A stretch of DNA of 28,754 bases. Origin: CAKAHY01 sp041848045 (GTDB lineage: Bacteria > Bacillota > Clostridia > Lachnospirales > Lachnospiraceae). The translations under genes were made by a program, and so were the position numbers. Of this stretch, positions 14,701 through 25,800 are shown in pieces. Position 1 is the first letter of the stretch. Every line of letters begins with the position of its first letter. The notes under the pieces are model-generated. The model was not told where the DNA came from. It saw only the letters and a list, made by a program, of their open reading frames with translations, and ran no database searches. The DNA lies in the NCBI GenBank assembly GCA_041848045.1, contig JBGZHY010000136.1, positions 1 to 28,754 on the forward strand, in the 5' to 3' direction.

Positions 14701-16818
14701 ATGTGTGATTCAAAAAATATAGCTGATTTTTTCGGCTGCAATGTATTTAATGACGCAGTGATGCAGGAGAAGCTGCCCAGCGATATATACAGGAAACTGA
14801 AAAAGACCATTGAAGACGGGGCGGAGTTGGATTTCAGTATTGCGGGAGCCGTAGCGCATGCCATGAAGGAATGGGCGGTGGAGCACGGGGCGACCCATTA
14901 TACCCATTGGTTCCAGCCCCTGACCGGAGTAACGGCGGAAAAGCATGAGTCTTTTATTTCCGCACCCAATACGGCGGGGAAGGTTATTATGGAGTTTTCG
15001 GCAAGGGAACTGACCAAGGGAGAATCCGACGCCTCCAGCTTTCCATCCGGAGGCCTGCGCGCCACCTTTGAAGCAAGGGGGTATACGGCCTGGGACTGCA
15101 CATCGCCGGCATTTTTGCGGGAGGATGCTCTGGGGGTAACGCTTTGTATTCCGACCGCTTTTTGCTCGTATAAGGGGGAGGCTTTGGATAAGAAAACCCC
15201 TCTTTTACGCTCTATGCAGGCCATCAATGACGAGGCGCTGCGCATTGTCCGCCTTTTCGGCAATACGACGGCGAAGCGGGTGCTGAATTATGTGGGAGCG
15301 GAGCAGGAATATTTCATCATTGACCGTGAGAAGTACCTGAAAAGACCGGATCTGATGCATACGGGCAGAACTTTGTTCGGCGCCATGCCGCCGAAGGGAC
15401 AGGAGCTGGAGGATCATTATTACGGAAGCATACAGGACAGAATTGCCTCTTATATGAATGAGGTAAATCATGAGCTTTGGAAGCTGGGTGTGCCTGCAAA
15501 GACCCAGCATAACGAAGTGGCTCCCGCACAGCATGAACTGGCGCCGGTGTACGAGCAGGCAAATCGTGCCGTGGATCATAACCAGATTATGATGGAAGTG
15601 ATGAAAAAGGTTTCGGCACGTCACGGCTTACAGTGTCTGCTGCATGAGAAGCCTTTTGCCGGCGTCAACGGCTCCGGTAAGCACAATAACTGGTCCATTA
15701 CCACGGATAACGGCATCAATCTTTTGAATCCGGGGGATACGCCCCATGAAAACATACAATTTCTGCTGGTTCTTGCCTGCATCGTGAAGGCGGTGGACGT
15801 GCATGCGGATTTGCTCAGAGAGGCGGCGGCGGTGGCCGGTAATGACCACAGACTGGGCTCCAGTGAGGCTCCTCCAGCCATCATTTCCATTTTTGTGGGA
15901 GAGCAGTTGGAGGATGTGATTGACCAGTTGATTGAAACCGGAGCGGCGACCCATTCCAAGCAGGGAGGGGTGTTAAAAACCGGTGTCAACACCTTGCCGG
16001 ATTTTGAAAAGGATGCTACAGACAGAAACAGAACCTCGCCCTTTGCCTTTACCAACAATAAGTTTGAGTTCAGAATGGTGGGTTCTTCCGATTCCGTGGC
16101 TTCCGGCAATATCGTGCTGAATACCATTGTGGCGGAAAGTTTCAGAGAAGCGGCGGATATTCTGGAAAAAGCGGATAATATTGAAGAAGCCGTGCATGAT
16201 ATGATTAAGGATATTTTCCGCAAACACAGGAGAATCATTTTTAACGGAAACGGCTATTCCCAAGCCTGGGTTGAGGAAGCAAAGCGCAGAGGTTTGCCGA
16301 ATATTCGCTCTACGGTGGAGGCGATTCCGGCATTGACAACGGAAAAAGCGGTAAGGCTTTTTGAAAGCTTCAAGGTCTTTACCAGAGCGGAGCTGGTGTC
16401 CAGGCAGGAAGTGGAATTTGAAAATTATTGCAAAATTATTCACATTGAAGCCAAAACTATGGCGGATATGGCAAATAAGCTTTTGATTCCTGCGGTTATT
16501 CGTTTTATTTCGGACTTGGCTCAGTCCGCCCATGGCGTACAGCTTGCCTGTCCGGAGGCGGATACCGGAGTGCAGAAGGAGCTGATTATGGAGTGCTCCG
16601 GACTTTTGCGGGAGTCAAAGTCCGCCCTGTCCGTATTGCAGACCCTGACGGAGAAAACGGCGCAGATAGAGCCTATACAGGAGCGGGCAAATGCGTACCG
16701 GGAGAATGTGGTTCCTGCCATGCAGGCGCTGCGGGAGCCTTTGGACAAGCTGGAGAGCTTAGTGGATAAGAGGCTTTGGCCTCTGCCAAGCTACAGCGAT
16801 TTGATGTTTGAGGTGTAG
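14701..16818 (+). CDS. glnN: Glutamine synthetase type III (GSIII)
   Basis: This large glutamine synthetase (705 residues, usual for GSIII, versus about 450 for types I and II) assimilates ammonium into glutamine using ATP. Diagnostic stretches include FFGCNVFND at the start, HWFQPLTG, EQEYFIID, NEVAPAQHELAPVYEQAN, KPFAGVNGSGKHNNWS (the nucleotide/metal site), NDHRLGSSEAPPAIIS and NRTSPFAFTNNKFEFRMVGSS. I chose the ATG at 14701 because homologues start just before the FFGCNVF segment and GGGAGA lies close upstream. In-frame codons further upstream (14617, 14674) would put coding sequence through the fba hairpin or lack a ribosome-binding site. It is almost contiguous with the S66 peptidase gene. 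Some databases label this gene glnA. Confidence 0.95.
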   Translation: MCDSKNIADFFGCNVFNDAVMQEKLPSDIYRKLKKTIEDGAELDFSIAGAVAHAMKEWAVEHGATHYTHWFQPLTGVTAEKHESFISAPNTAGKVIMEFSARELTKGESDASSFPSGGLRATFEARGYTAWDCTSPAFLREDALGVTLCIPTAFCSYKGEALDKKTPLLRSMQAINDEALRIVRLFGNTTAKRVLNYVGAEQEYFIIDREKYLKRPDLMHTGRTLFGAMPPKGQELEDHYYGSIQDRIASYMNEVNHELWKLGVPAKTQHNEVAPAQHELAPVYEQANRAVDHNQIMMEVMKKVSARHGLQCLLHEKPFAGVNGSGKHNNWSITTDNGINLLNPGDTPHENIQFLLVLACIVKAVDVHADLLREAAAVAGNDHRLGSSEAPPAIISIFVGEQLEDVIDQLIETGAATHSKQGGVLKTGVNTLPDFEKDATDRNRTSPFAFTNNKFEFRMVGSSDSVASGNIVLNTIVAESFREAADILEKADNIEEAVHDMIKDIFRKHRRIIFNGNGYSQAWVEEAKRRGLPNIRSTVEAIPALTTEKAVRLFESFKVFTRAELVSRQEVEFENYCKIIHIEAKTMADMANKLLIPAVIRFISDLAQSAHGVQLACPEADTGVQKELIMECSGLLRESKSALSVLQTLTEKTAQIEPIQERANAYRENVVPAMQALREPLDKLESLVDKRLWPLPSYSDLMFEV

Positions 16819-16821
16819 AGG

Positions 16822-17853
16822 ATGGTCAAGACAGTGGCACTGGTCAGTTTATCCAGGGGGCTGATCGGAGAGGATTTTATCGCCCACGAATATGCATTGG
16901 GAGTGCGCAGGCTGGAAGAGATGGGATTAAAGGTAAAGCTTATGCCCAATGCCGGAAAGGGACTTTCCTATTTGGCGGAGCATCCCGAAAAAAGGGCGGA
17001 GGATTTGTTGGAGGCTTTTGCGGATGAAAAAGTAGATATGATACTTTGCGCCATCGGCGGGGATGATACCTATCGTTTGCTGCCTTATCTTTTTGACGAT
17101 AACGCCCTGCAAAAGGTATTGAAAAACAAGATATTTCTGGGCTTTTCCGACACCAGCGTCAACCACCTGATGCTGCATAAGCTGGGCTTGCCGACCTTTT
17201 ACGGGCAGAGTTTTTTGGCGGATATCTGCGAATTGGACAAGGACATGCTGCCCTACAGTCGAGCCTGCTTTGAGGAGCTGGTGCGTACCGGGGGGATTCG
17301 GGAAATTAGACCGAGCAAGCTTTGGTATGAAGAGCGCAGTGATTTCGGTCCGGCTGCTATCGGCACGGCAAGAAAGGCGCATCCGAATCAGGGCTTTGTA
17401 CTTTTACAGGGAGCTGCCCGTTTCTCCGGAGAGATTTTGGGAGGCTGTATAGAAAGTCTGTATTATATTTTGCCCTGTGAAAATCCGCGCTATGCAGATG
17501 AGGCTTCTTTGTGTGAGAAATATAAGCTTTTTCCGCCTGCCGGAGAGTGGAGAGGAAAAATCCTCCTTCTGGAAAGCAGTGAAGAAAAGACGGAGCCGGC
17601 GCTGTATCGAAAGATGCTTGAGTGTTTGAAGGAAAGGGGTATCTTTGCGCAGGTGGAGGGTGTGCTGGTGGGTAAGCCTATGGATGAGTGTTATGATGAG
17701 GAGTATAAAAAGATTCTGGTGGAAGTCATTGATGATGCCGCATTGCCGATTGTATGCAATATCAATGTGGGACATGCAACGCCCCGTTGTATTGTACCTT
17801 TCGGGAAAAAGGCAAAGGTGGATGCCGCAGAACAAGTTATACGTTTTATATAG
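16822..17853 (+). CDS. S66-family serine peptidase (LD-carboxypeptidase / MccF-like)
   Basis: A 343-residue cytoplasmic enzyme of the S66 family, which includes peptidoglycan-recycling LD-carboxypeptidase LdcA and the microcin C-detoxifying MccF. The catalytic triad is readable: Ser109 in GFSDTS, Glu251 in LLLESSEE and His318 in NVGHATP. The upstream CAIGGDDTYRLLPYL segment is the family's conserved nucleotide-like loop and looks more MccF-like than LdcA-like. The gene starts 3 bases after the glutamine synthetase stop, with its ribosome-binding site inside that gene, so the two are very probably co-translated. Its substrate (muropeptide, peptidyl adenylate or other acyl-amide) cannot be decided from sequence. 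Confidence 0.9.
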   Translation: MVKTVALVSLSRGLIGEDFIAHEYALGVRRLEEMGLKVKLMPNAGKGLSYLAEHPEKRAEDLLEAFADEKVDMILCAIGGDDTYRLLPYLFDDNALQKVLKNKIFLGFSDTSVNHLMLHKLGLPTFYGQSFLADICELDKDMLPYSRACFEELVRTGGIREIRPSKLWYEERSDFGPAAIGTARKAHPNQGFVLLQGAARFSGEILGGCIESLYYILPCENPRYADEASLCEKYKLFPPAGEWRGKILLLESSEEKTEPALYRKMLECLKERGIFAQVEGVLVGKPMDECYDEEYKKILVEVIDDAALPIVCNINVGHATPRCIVPFGKKAKVDAAEQVIRFI

Positions 17854-17867
17854 TGCAGATGAGAAAG

Positions 17868-17892
17868 GGACGTGCAGAAGCGTCCTTTTTTT
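17868..17892 (+). terminator. Intrinsic terminator after the S66 peptidase gene
   Basis: GGACG (17868-17872) pairs with CGTCC (17881-17885), extendable by one T-G pair, followed by seven T residues. It lies 14 bases after the stop and ends the glutamine synthetase operon. Confidence 0.8.
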
Positions 17893-17918
17893 ATTGCCCG
17901 GGATGGTAAAATACGGCA

Positions 17919-17947
17919 TTGACAGTAAAAATAACAAAGGATATAAT
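17919..17947 (+). promoter_or_regulatory. Perfect consensus sigma-A promoter of the surface-protein operon
   Basis: TTGACA (17919-17924) and TATAAT (17942-17947) are both perfect and separated by the optimal 17 bases. Transcription would start near 17954, giving a leader of about 50 bases before the strong AAGGAGGG ribosome-binding site at 17993-18000. Confidence 0.85.
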
Positions 17948-17950
17948 TTT

Positions 17951-17992
17951 AAAGGTTAGTAAGACCTAACTTTTAAAACTACAATATGTTGT
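17951..17992 (+). other. Two imperfect dyads in the leader of the surface-protein operon
   Basis: An imperfect inverted repeat covers the predicted start site: AAAG-TTAG arm at 17951-17959 (one G bulged) with CTAACTTT at 17966-17973. A second near-palindrome, ACAATATGTTGT (17981-17992, 10 of 12 positions symmetric), abuts the ribosome-binding site. Either could be an operator or an RNA stem. Neither matches a site I can name. Confidence 0.35.
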
Positions 17993-18005
17993 AAGGAGGG
18001 AAAGT

Positions 18006-19781
18006 ATGTTAAAGAATAGTTGGAAAATGGCGGCAATGGGCGGTGCATTCCTGTGTACGCTCGCATATACGGCCTTTCCGGTGCAGGCAGCCTGGGTGGA
18101 GCAGGCGGGAAAATGGAAGTATTACGGAGCGGACGGAGCAGTGCAGAAAGGCTGGCTGCAAAGCGGCAAGGACTGGTATTATCTGGATGGGGATACCGGC
18201 GTAATGCGGACGGGCTGGTTACAAACCGGGGACGGCGCATGGTATTTTTTGAATCCTGTCAGTGACGGACAGCAAGGGAAGATGCTGACCGGTTGGCAGT
18301 GGATAGACGGTTATGCCTATTATTTGGGAGTGGCTACGGGCAGTGAAGAAGGAAAATTGCTTGTGCAGACGGTGACGCCCGACGGTTATCGGGTGGATGC
18401 TTCGGGCAGATGGACGGACGCAGGGCAAAAGGCGGTATTTGAAGAAGGAAAGGGCATACAGACAAAATCTGCCGCAAAGGATAAGGCAAAGAGTGTAAAG
18501 ACTGCCGCCCGAAGAAGCGGCGGAGGTGGAGGAGGAGGCGGAAGTACGGGAGGCGCTACTTCGGCATCCAAGAGCGAAAATCAAGGAAGCGTACAAGCGC
18601 AGCCGGAGGTACCGCAGCCGGAAGTGCCGCAGCCGCAGCCGGAAGTGCCGCAGCCGCAGCCGGAAGTGCCGCAGCCACAGCCGGAAGTGCCGCAGCCGCA
18701 GCCGGAAGTGCCGCAGCCACAGCCGGAAGTGCCGCAGCCGCAGCCGGAGGTACCGCAGCAGCCAAGTGCGGGGGCAAGGCTTTTGCAGGAATTTTACTAT
18801 TGCAATGAGAATCCGATATTTCAATTTGAAGCTGTGGAGGACATGCAGGCCATAAACATAAGCTATGAAAAATTCGGCGCCTTTCTTCCTCTGGCATCCG
18901 GCAATATGGAAATAGACGAGGTAAACAAAAGCATTGCGATTAAAACAGCCAACATTCGTTCTAATTACAACGGCGTGTTAAAAAATGCGGATGAAAACAT
19001 GAAAGTGAAGATTGATTATCGGGGAGAAGTGATTCTGGAAACCGAGGTTCCCTATAAAGCATTCCGAACGGATGTCGACATAAACGCCGATATCCATGTA
19101 CGGGAAAATGAAGAGGCGAGAATAGAGTTGGAGAATCTTGGCAGCGAAGATTTGGAGAATATAAAGCTGTATAAGCGGATACCAAAAGAAGGGCAGAGCG
19201 CATATCAGGAAGAGGAGATAGGACGGGAGGCATGGAGAACGGAGTACCATGAAGGCAAGTCATATCTGATTTTGACAGCGGAAGCTATGCCTGCATATTT
19301 GGAGGCCGGCGGAACAAAGCTGTTAATTAAAATCAGGGGGGTAAAGGATTTGTATACCACCTTACATCTGCAGAAAGATGTACCGGGAGAAGAGAAGAAA
19401 GAAATACAGGCAAGGCTTTATGTGGTGGACAATCATGACGATGAGTGGACAGACGGAGAAAAATATTTTTATGCCACGACAAGAGATATTAAGGTGATTT
19501 TGCAGGCGGAGGGGCTGGACGGAGATTTGGTAAAAGAAAATATGCAGGTGCGGGTACAGACGCAGGCAGGAGAAGATTTTATCTATCCGGGACCTGCCAC
19601 GTCGGAAGCGGACAGATGGAAGGTGGAAAAAATCGGTGGAAATGAACTTAGAGTGCGGATTCCGGCGGGACATTCCAAAATCGGATTCAGAAAGATAGAC
19701 GGACAATTCCCATATGCCGACATCACATTGGAGATAAGCGGATACAAGGCGCTGACGCTCAGGGTTTATATTGTACCATAG
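18006..19781 (+). CDS. Secreted cell-wall-binding repeat protein with Pro-rich stalk, unknown C-terminal domain
   Basis: This 591-residue secreted protein is probably attached non-covalently to the cell wall. A signal peptide ends near residue 29 (FPVQAAW). Residues of about 30-140 hold choline/cell-wall-binding-type repeats rich in Trp and Tyr (GKWKYYGADG, GWLQSGKDWYYLDG, GWLQTGDGAWYFLN, GWQWIDGYAYYLG) ending in TPDGYRVDASGRW. A Gly-rich linker and a Pro-Glu-Val-Pro-Gln repeat follow (to about 250), acting as a stalk. The remaining 340 residues are beta-rich and charged with no family I recognise. AAGGAGGG at 17993-18000 supports the start. It is the first gene of a two-gene operon with the giant protease, 30 bases downstream, whose C-terminus has a related wall-binding module. 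Confidence 0.85.
   Translation: MLKNSWKMAAMGGAFLCTLAYTAFPVQAAWVEQAGKWKYYGADGAVQKGWLQSGKDWYYLDGDTGVMRTGWLQTGDGAWYFLNPVSDGQQGKMLTGWQWIDGYAYYLGVATGSEEGKLLVQTVTPDGYRVDASGRWTDAGQKAVFEEGKGIQTKSAAKDKAKSVKTAARRSGGGGGGGGSTGGATSASKSENQGSVQAQPEVPQPEVPQPQPEVPQPQPEVPQPQPEVPQPQPEVPQPQPEVPQPQPEVPQQPSAGARLLQEFYYCNENPIFQFEAVEDMQAINISYEKFGAFLPLASGNMEIDEVNKSIAIKTANIRSNYNGVLKNADENMKVKIDYRGEVILETEVPYKAFRTDVDINADIHVRENEEARIELENLGSEDLENIKLYKRIPKEGQSAYQEEEIGREAWRTEYHEGKSYLILTAEAMPAYLEAGGTKLLIKIRGVKDLYTTLHLQKDVPGEEKKEIQARLYVVDNHDDEWTDGEKYFYATTRDIKVILQAEGLDGDLVKENMQVRVQTQAGEDFIYPGPATSEADRWKVEKIGGNELRVRIPAGHSKIGFRKIDGQFPYADITLEISGYKALTLRVYIVP
18599..18762 (+). repeat. In-frame tandem repeat encoding a QPEVP / QPQPEVP stalk
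   Basis: Two 15-base units coding QPEVP are followed by six 21-base units coding QPQPEVP. Copies differ only at third positions (GCCGCAG or GCCACAG; GGAAGTG or GGAGGTA). The first and last units share the GGAGGTACC variant. The near-identity at DNA level suggests recent unit duplication; all copy-number changes would stay in frame. Confidence 0.95.
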
Positions 19782-19811
19782 GAAAAGGGATATATCAGAC
19801 GGGGGAAAAGA

Positions 19812-22800
19812 ATGAGAATAATAAAAAGGACTTGGAAGCGGTGGCTTGCAGGCATCTTGCTGTCGGTTATGCTGTGGGGCAATACCGGGCTGCTGCCCAT
19901 AACGGTACAGGCTGCGGTGGAAGAAATCGAAATTGCAGGCAAAATGCAGGGCATCGAGGATTATTTACGCCACACACAGGCACCCTATGATTTGCTGATT
20001 AAATTGGATGCCGGAGAAGCCTATGAAGATCTAAGCAGGGAAGAGCAGGCGGACATTGCCCAGGCAAGAGCGGTACAGCTGCTGGAAAAGGGCATTCAGG
20101 AGGGACGTGTAGAGTCTTATGAGCGTTTTTATATTGTAAACGCCATCCATGCCCTGGTGAAGGATGCGTCCTTACTCAGAGAGCTTGCCGCCTTACAGGA
20201 GGTGGAAAAAATCACTTCCAACAACAAGATTTGGCTCATAGAGCCTATTAAGGATGAGGACAGGGCGGCTTCCGTGTTGTATCAGCCCGATGAAAGGCGC
20301 ATAGAGTGGGGCGTGCTGGATGTGCATGCGGATACGGTATGGGAAAGCTTGGGCATCGAAGGAGAAGGGGTGACGGTCGGTATTATTGATACAGGTGTCA
20401 ATTACCGTCTTCCGGCGCTTAAACAGGCTTTTAAAGGATATGATGCACAGAGCGGTAAAATCGATAAATCCTATTACAAGGACTGCGTAAACGGTATGGA
20501 GGAGCCGGAGGCGGGCAGCGTCAATGACCACGGTACGCATGTGGCAGGTATTATTGTAGGAAAAGAGGGGGAAAAGCTGAATCGCATCGGTGTTGCCCCC
20601 AAAGCCAAGTTCATCAGTGCAAAAGCGCTGGATGAAAAGGGTGGGGATATTGCGGATCTGCTGGAAGCAGGCGAATGGATGCTGCGTCAGAAGCCGGATA
20701 TCATCAACAATTCCTGGGGCGGTGACAGCAGTGACGATATATGGTTTAAAGATATGGCACAGGCATGGAAGGAAGCGGGCATTGTGGCAGTGTTTGCATC
20801 CGGGAATCAGCTTTCGGGAGAGGGAACGCCGGGACCGGGCAGCATTGCCAATCCGGGAAATCTTCTGAATGTGATAGCGGTAGGTGCGGTAGACCGGGAG
20901 GAAAAGCTGGGAAGTTTTTCCAAAAGAGGTCCGTCCATATTTGACAAAGAAAAAAAGTATATCAAGCCGGATCTTGTGGCGCCGGGGGTACAGGTACGTT
21001 CCGTTGATGCCTCAGGGCGATATGTGAGCTGGAACGGCACCAGTATGGCGGCACCCCATGTGGCGGGGGTACTGGCACTGATGAAAGAAGCCAATCCGAA
21101 TCTCAGTGTAGACGAAATGGCAAAAATACTGCAAGAAAGCGCCAAGCCTTTGTCCGACAGGGAATATAAGGATTCGCCCAATATGGGCTACGGCTACGGA
21201 CTGGTAGACGCTTATGCCGCCGTGTCAAAGGCACAGGGAAAGGAACAGGGCAGAATATACGGCAGCATTTTAAAAGAAGGAAAAGACAGTGAGAGTCCCA
21301 GACTGCAGTTTCAGAACATCAAGGAGGCATACCTGGGAAGGGAACTGCAGGTGAATGTGCAGGTGGAAGAGGACATTTCCATCCGCAGCGCAAAGCTGTA
21401 CTATAAAAATGAGGAAGATACGGACTTTGCAAGCCTTAGTCTGGATTTATTCGAGGGCTTGCAAAACCGGGGGGTATACCGCGCGACGATTCCGGCACTG
21501 CAGTTAAAGGCGGGGGAATTGTCCCTGCGGGCTGAGGTAGTGGACTACGCCGGAAATCAGATACAGGCAGAAAAAAAGATAGAAATTTTGCCGGGAGTAG
21601 CGCTGCCTTGGGAAAATACCTTGGAAGAAAATATCAACGGCTTCATTTTGGAGGGAAATTGGAAGTGGTCGGAAAAGCTGTCGGCAGCGGAGCCGAATAT
21701 GCCGGACGGCGGCAGGAAGTACCTCGGCATTGATGCAGGAAAAGCGGGATTTGAAAAGCAGACGGATTCGTACCTGTATCTGCCGCCGATCCGGATGGAG
21801 GACACCGTACAGGGACAAAATGTGGTTTTGAATATGGATATGTTCAAAAGCTTCACCGGCATCAGTGTGGCAAAGCTGGAAGCTTCTTTCAGCGGTGCCC
21901 CGAATGACTGGGAGCTCGTCCATAATGTGACGATACGTCCGGATATCACAGACAGAAGCTGGGAAAATAACAGCTATTCCTTACGCAAGTACAGCGGTTC
22001 CGACAGGCCTTTGCTGCTTAGGCTGTATTTTCGCGGTCATGATGCGGATAAAGGCGAGGGCTGGTATATCGACAATCTGCGCCTGGATTACGGCGACAGC
22101 AGTAAGCCGGGCAAGGTGGAAGGCTTAAAAGCCGTGCAGAACCATAAGGGTCTGGATATCAGCTTCATCATGAACGAAGAAACGGATATGCTGCAGTATG
22201 AATTGGAGAAGCGCAGGGAAGACGGAGGCTTTGTCCCTTTGGCTGTGGTGTTCCAGGACGAGGAAGCGGCGGAGTTTATTCATGACGGTAAGCAGAAAAC
22301 CCATTACCGCATGCACTATTACGATACGGATATCCAAGAAGGGGAACAATATGCCTATCGTGTGCGTGCCCTTGACAACAGCAGAAACGAGGGTGCGTGG
22401 TCGGAAGAATTATATGTGCGGATTGCGGGGTATACGCCGAGCGTAGCCTATGATTTTGAGGCCGATGACGGTGCCTTTACCGCCGAAGGCGAGGCAAATG
22501 ATTGGGAATACGGCAAACCGCAAAGACCGGAAAGCACGGATTATATGCAAAATCTTGTGTGGAGCGGTTTGGAGAAGAATAAAACAAAGATGTGGGGAAC
22601 CAAATTAAATGCCGCCCTCTCCAAACAGCAGGACTCTTATCTGTATATGCCGACATTTCGGGTGAAGCCGGAGGATTATATTTACATAGATTCCTTTTCA
22701 ACGGTATCCGATATAGACGAGGTTTCTTTTACTGTGGAGGTGAAGGAGGAAGAGAGCGAGAGCTGGTATACCCTTTTCCATAAACAGGAGATTCAGGATC

Positions 22801-25800
22801 AAAAGAAACAGCATAGCTGGTTTACCTTGGAAAAATCCCTGCAGGCTTATGCGGGGAAGGAAATTTCTCTGCGTTTCCATGTGAACAGCGGGAACGGCGC
22901 AATATTTCCGTATCAGCTGGGCTGGTATATTGACAATATTTATGTCAGCCGAAAGGTAAAGGAGATTGGCACCCATGCTGCAGCGAATATCCGTATTGCC
23001 AGCGCCTCCGAGGCGGATGAGGAAATTGTGCTGGAGGAAGCGCCCGCTAAGGAAGAGGCGGTGCCTTTGCGTGCCAAAATACAGGTTCTGGAAACCGGCA
23101 ACTACACTTATGCCTCTCTGATTGACGGAACATACGAGATAAAGCACATCTGTAACGAAGGAGGAAAGCCCTATACTCTGGTAGTCAGTGCTTACGGCTA
23201 TGAGCCTTTCAGAACAAGTGTGGATTTAAGCGGAGAGAAGGAGCAAAAGATAGACGCCGTGTTGAAGCCTGCCAAGCCTTTGCAGATAGAAGGCAGTGTG
23301 AAGGATGAGCAAGGCAATCCGCTGGCGGATGTGCAGGTGCGTATTATCGAGGATGAAAATCTGCCTGTGCTTTCAACGGATATCGGTGGAAAATATCAAA
23401 GCAGCGAAGTATTCAGCGGAGAATATACCTTGCGCTTTTATAAGAGGGGTTACTATACCCGGGAGCTGAAGTGCCGTTTTGCAGATGCCAAAAGCCTTGT
23501 GCCGGAGGTGCGAATGGAAAAGATAGCGGAAAGCCTGTCGGAGGAAATCAAGGATTACGGCGGATTTACGATAGCGGAAAATGACGGAGATTATCAGACG
23601 GTTCATTTTAAAGGCTCCACCAAGGGCATTGCCCAAAGGTTTCAGGCATCCTATGAGGGCAGCATGTTGAAAAGTATTTCCGTTTTTGCGGTAAATAATC
23701 GGGTCTATGGCGGCAGTCATATCCAAATCGGCATACTGGGCTATGACGAAGAAGGAAGGCTGCGCGAATGGATTCCGTTCAGGGAATATGAAGGTCTGCA
23801 GGCAAATGCATGGAACGAAATAAACCTGGAGGAATTTACCTTAAGGACGGATCAGCCTTTCTACGTGGCCACACGTTATGAAAAACCGCTTATCGAAAGC
23901 ACGGGAATTTATTACGATACGAAGGCGGGTGCCAAGGCGAAGGAAAGAGCCTTTATTTATGACGGAGCGTTTACCTCGGTTTCCGTACTTCCGACACAGG
24001 GAGCATTTGCGGTAAAGGCCTGCTTTCTGTACAGGGACGGCTCCAAAGAAATACAAGAGGCTGCGGTAGAGGAAAGCGGGAAAAATCCTGATGCCGGTTC
24101 CGTTTCCGTCGGCAGTGAGGAGGAATTTACTTTTGATAAAGCTACCCGAACCATCACCAAATATCATGGGAAGGCGAGAGGACTTACCATTCCGAAGGAG
24201 ATTGGCGGTGTTCCGGTAAAGAGAATCGGAGAAAAGGCCTTTGACGGCACCGGAAAGAGTGCGGAGGAAAAACTGGAAAAGCTGATTGTACCGGAGGGAG
24301 TAGAGCTTATTGATGCCAATGCCTTCCAAAATAACAGGCTTAAAGAAGTCAGCCTGCCGGACAGTCTGGCTTACATCGGTAAGGGAGCTTTTCGCTATCA
24401 GTATAAGAGCGAGGGGGAAAGGCAATTTAGCATTAACATTCCGAAGAATGTTCATCATATTGAAAAGGAAACCTTCGATACGGCAGGGGATCCGGTTCTG
24501 ATAGAAAAGATGGAGAATGTGGAAAGTATTGCCGAGAAAGCCTTTGCGGGCAATAAAAATGTGGAGCTGTACGCTCCGAAGTTGCAGAGCGTTGCCGAGG
24601 GAGCCTTTGGAAACAGTAAAGGAAACGGCTTCCAATATGCCAAAATCTATACGGATCCGAACAGTCCGCTGACATCCGCAGAAGGGGAATACCTCATCAA
24701 TCCGGCTCTGGTGAAGTTTCGTTTGACGGATGCCGGGGACAGGGAAAAGGTATACAGAATTGCTCTGCTCTACGGCAGGAGCAACCCGAAATCATACAGC
24801 AGGGAGATTCCTGCCGGAGAATTTTACCGCATAGGAGAAGAGGCGGTGCTTACGCCGCCGGATTTCAGGGACAACGGGAAGCTGTATATCAGCAGGGACA
24901 AGGCGGTGACGCTGCGTCTGGAAAAAGAAAACATACTGGATTTCTACTACTATGCGTTGGAACCGACTCTGCGCCTGCCTATACTGGATACCGATGATGA
25001 AGTTCCGGGCTTTGCTCTGCCGCAGGCACAAATCAGCTGTCGTGTGCTGACGGATGCAGGCGTTTTGGAGGAAAAAACGGTGCAGAGCAACGAGGACGGA
25101 TATTTTGTCCTTCATTTGGAGCATCTGGCAGAGGCGAAGGAAATCGCTCTTAGGGTAGACGGTAAGGAAGCTTTTTCTGTCGGCGTGGAAAAGGCGGAAA
25201 AATATCAGGGTCAAAGCTATATCGCAAAGGGCAGCGTGCTTTTGCGATATTTGGGAGAGGAAGAAGAATTTCGTATACCCAGCGCGGTCGGCAGCGGAAA
25301 AACCATTGATGAAATTTCTGCATTTGCATTTTACGGCAAGAAAGCAGGGAAGCTGATTTTGCACGATAAGATAAAGACCATATCCTCCGGCGCTTTTATG
25401 GACTGCGGAATCGAAGAGCTGCAGTTTAATGTGGATAATGTACATGGAGCCCTGCTGCGCAGTATTCAGGAATATGCCTTTAAGGGGAATCGTTTAAAGC
25501 GACTGATTTTGCCGGAGCTGACCCATATCATCCGGACGGCGGCGTTTGAAGATAATATGCTGGAGCATTTGGAGCTGGGCAAATATACCGGACATATCGG
25601 CGCCAGGGCTTTCAAAAACAATCGTTTGAAGGAACTGTATATTCCGGGAAATACGGAAGAAATCGGCGAAGAAGCCTTTCGCGCCAATCAGTTGGAAAAG
25701 CTTAGCTTCCGGACAAGGCAGGAAGGGGCGGAGCACTATTTGACGCGGATTCCGAGCCTGGCATTTGCCGGGAATAAACTGCGTCAAGTCAGGCTGCCGG

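Noticed and set aside
16822..17853. Microcin C self-immunity gene (mccF)
   Set aside because: The protein is MccF-like, but no microcin biosynthesis or export genes are nearby, so only the S66 family is called.
18599..18762. CRISPR-like regular repeats
   Set aside because: The units are contiguous, with no unique spacers, and code in frame for a Pro-rich stalk.
18219..18897. Minus-strand and alternate-frame repetitive ORFs (Arg/Leu/His-rich, Ala/Pro-rich, Arg/Ser-rich)
   Set aside because: They are translations of the QPEVP-encoding tandem repeat in other frames; only the frame with a signal peptide and wall-binding repeats makes sense.
23841..24635. A 264-codon minus-strand frame inside the giant protease gene
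   Set aside because: It is fully contained in a coding region with clear domain content on the plus strand and shows no family motif.
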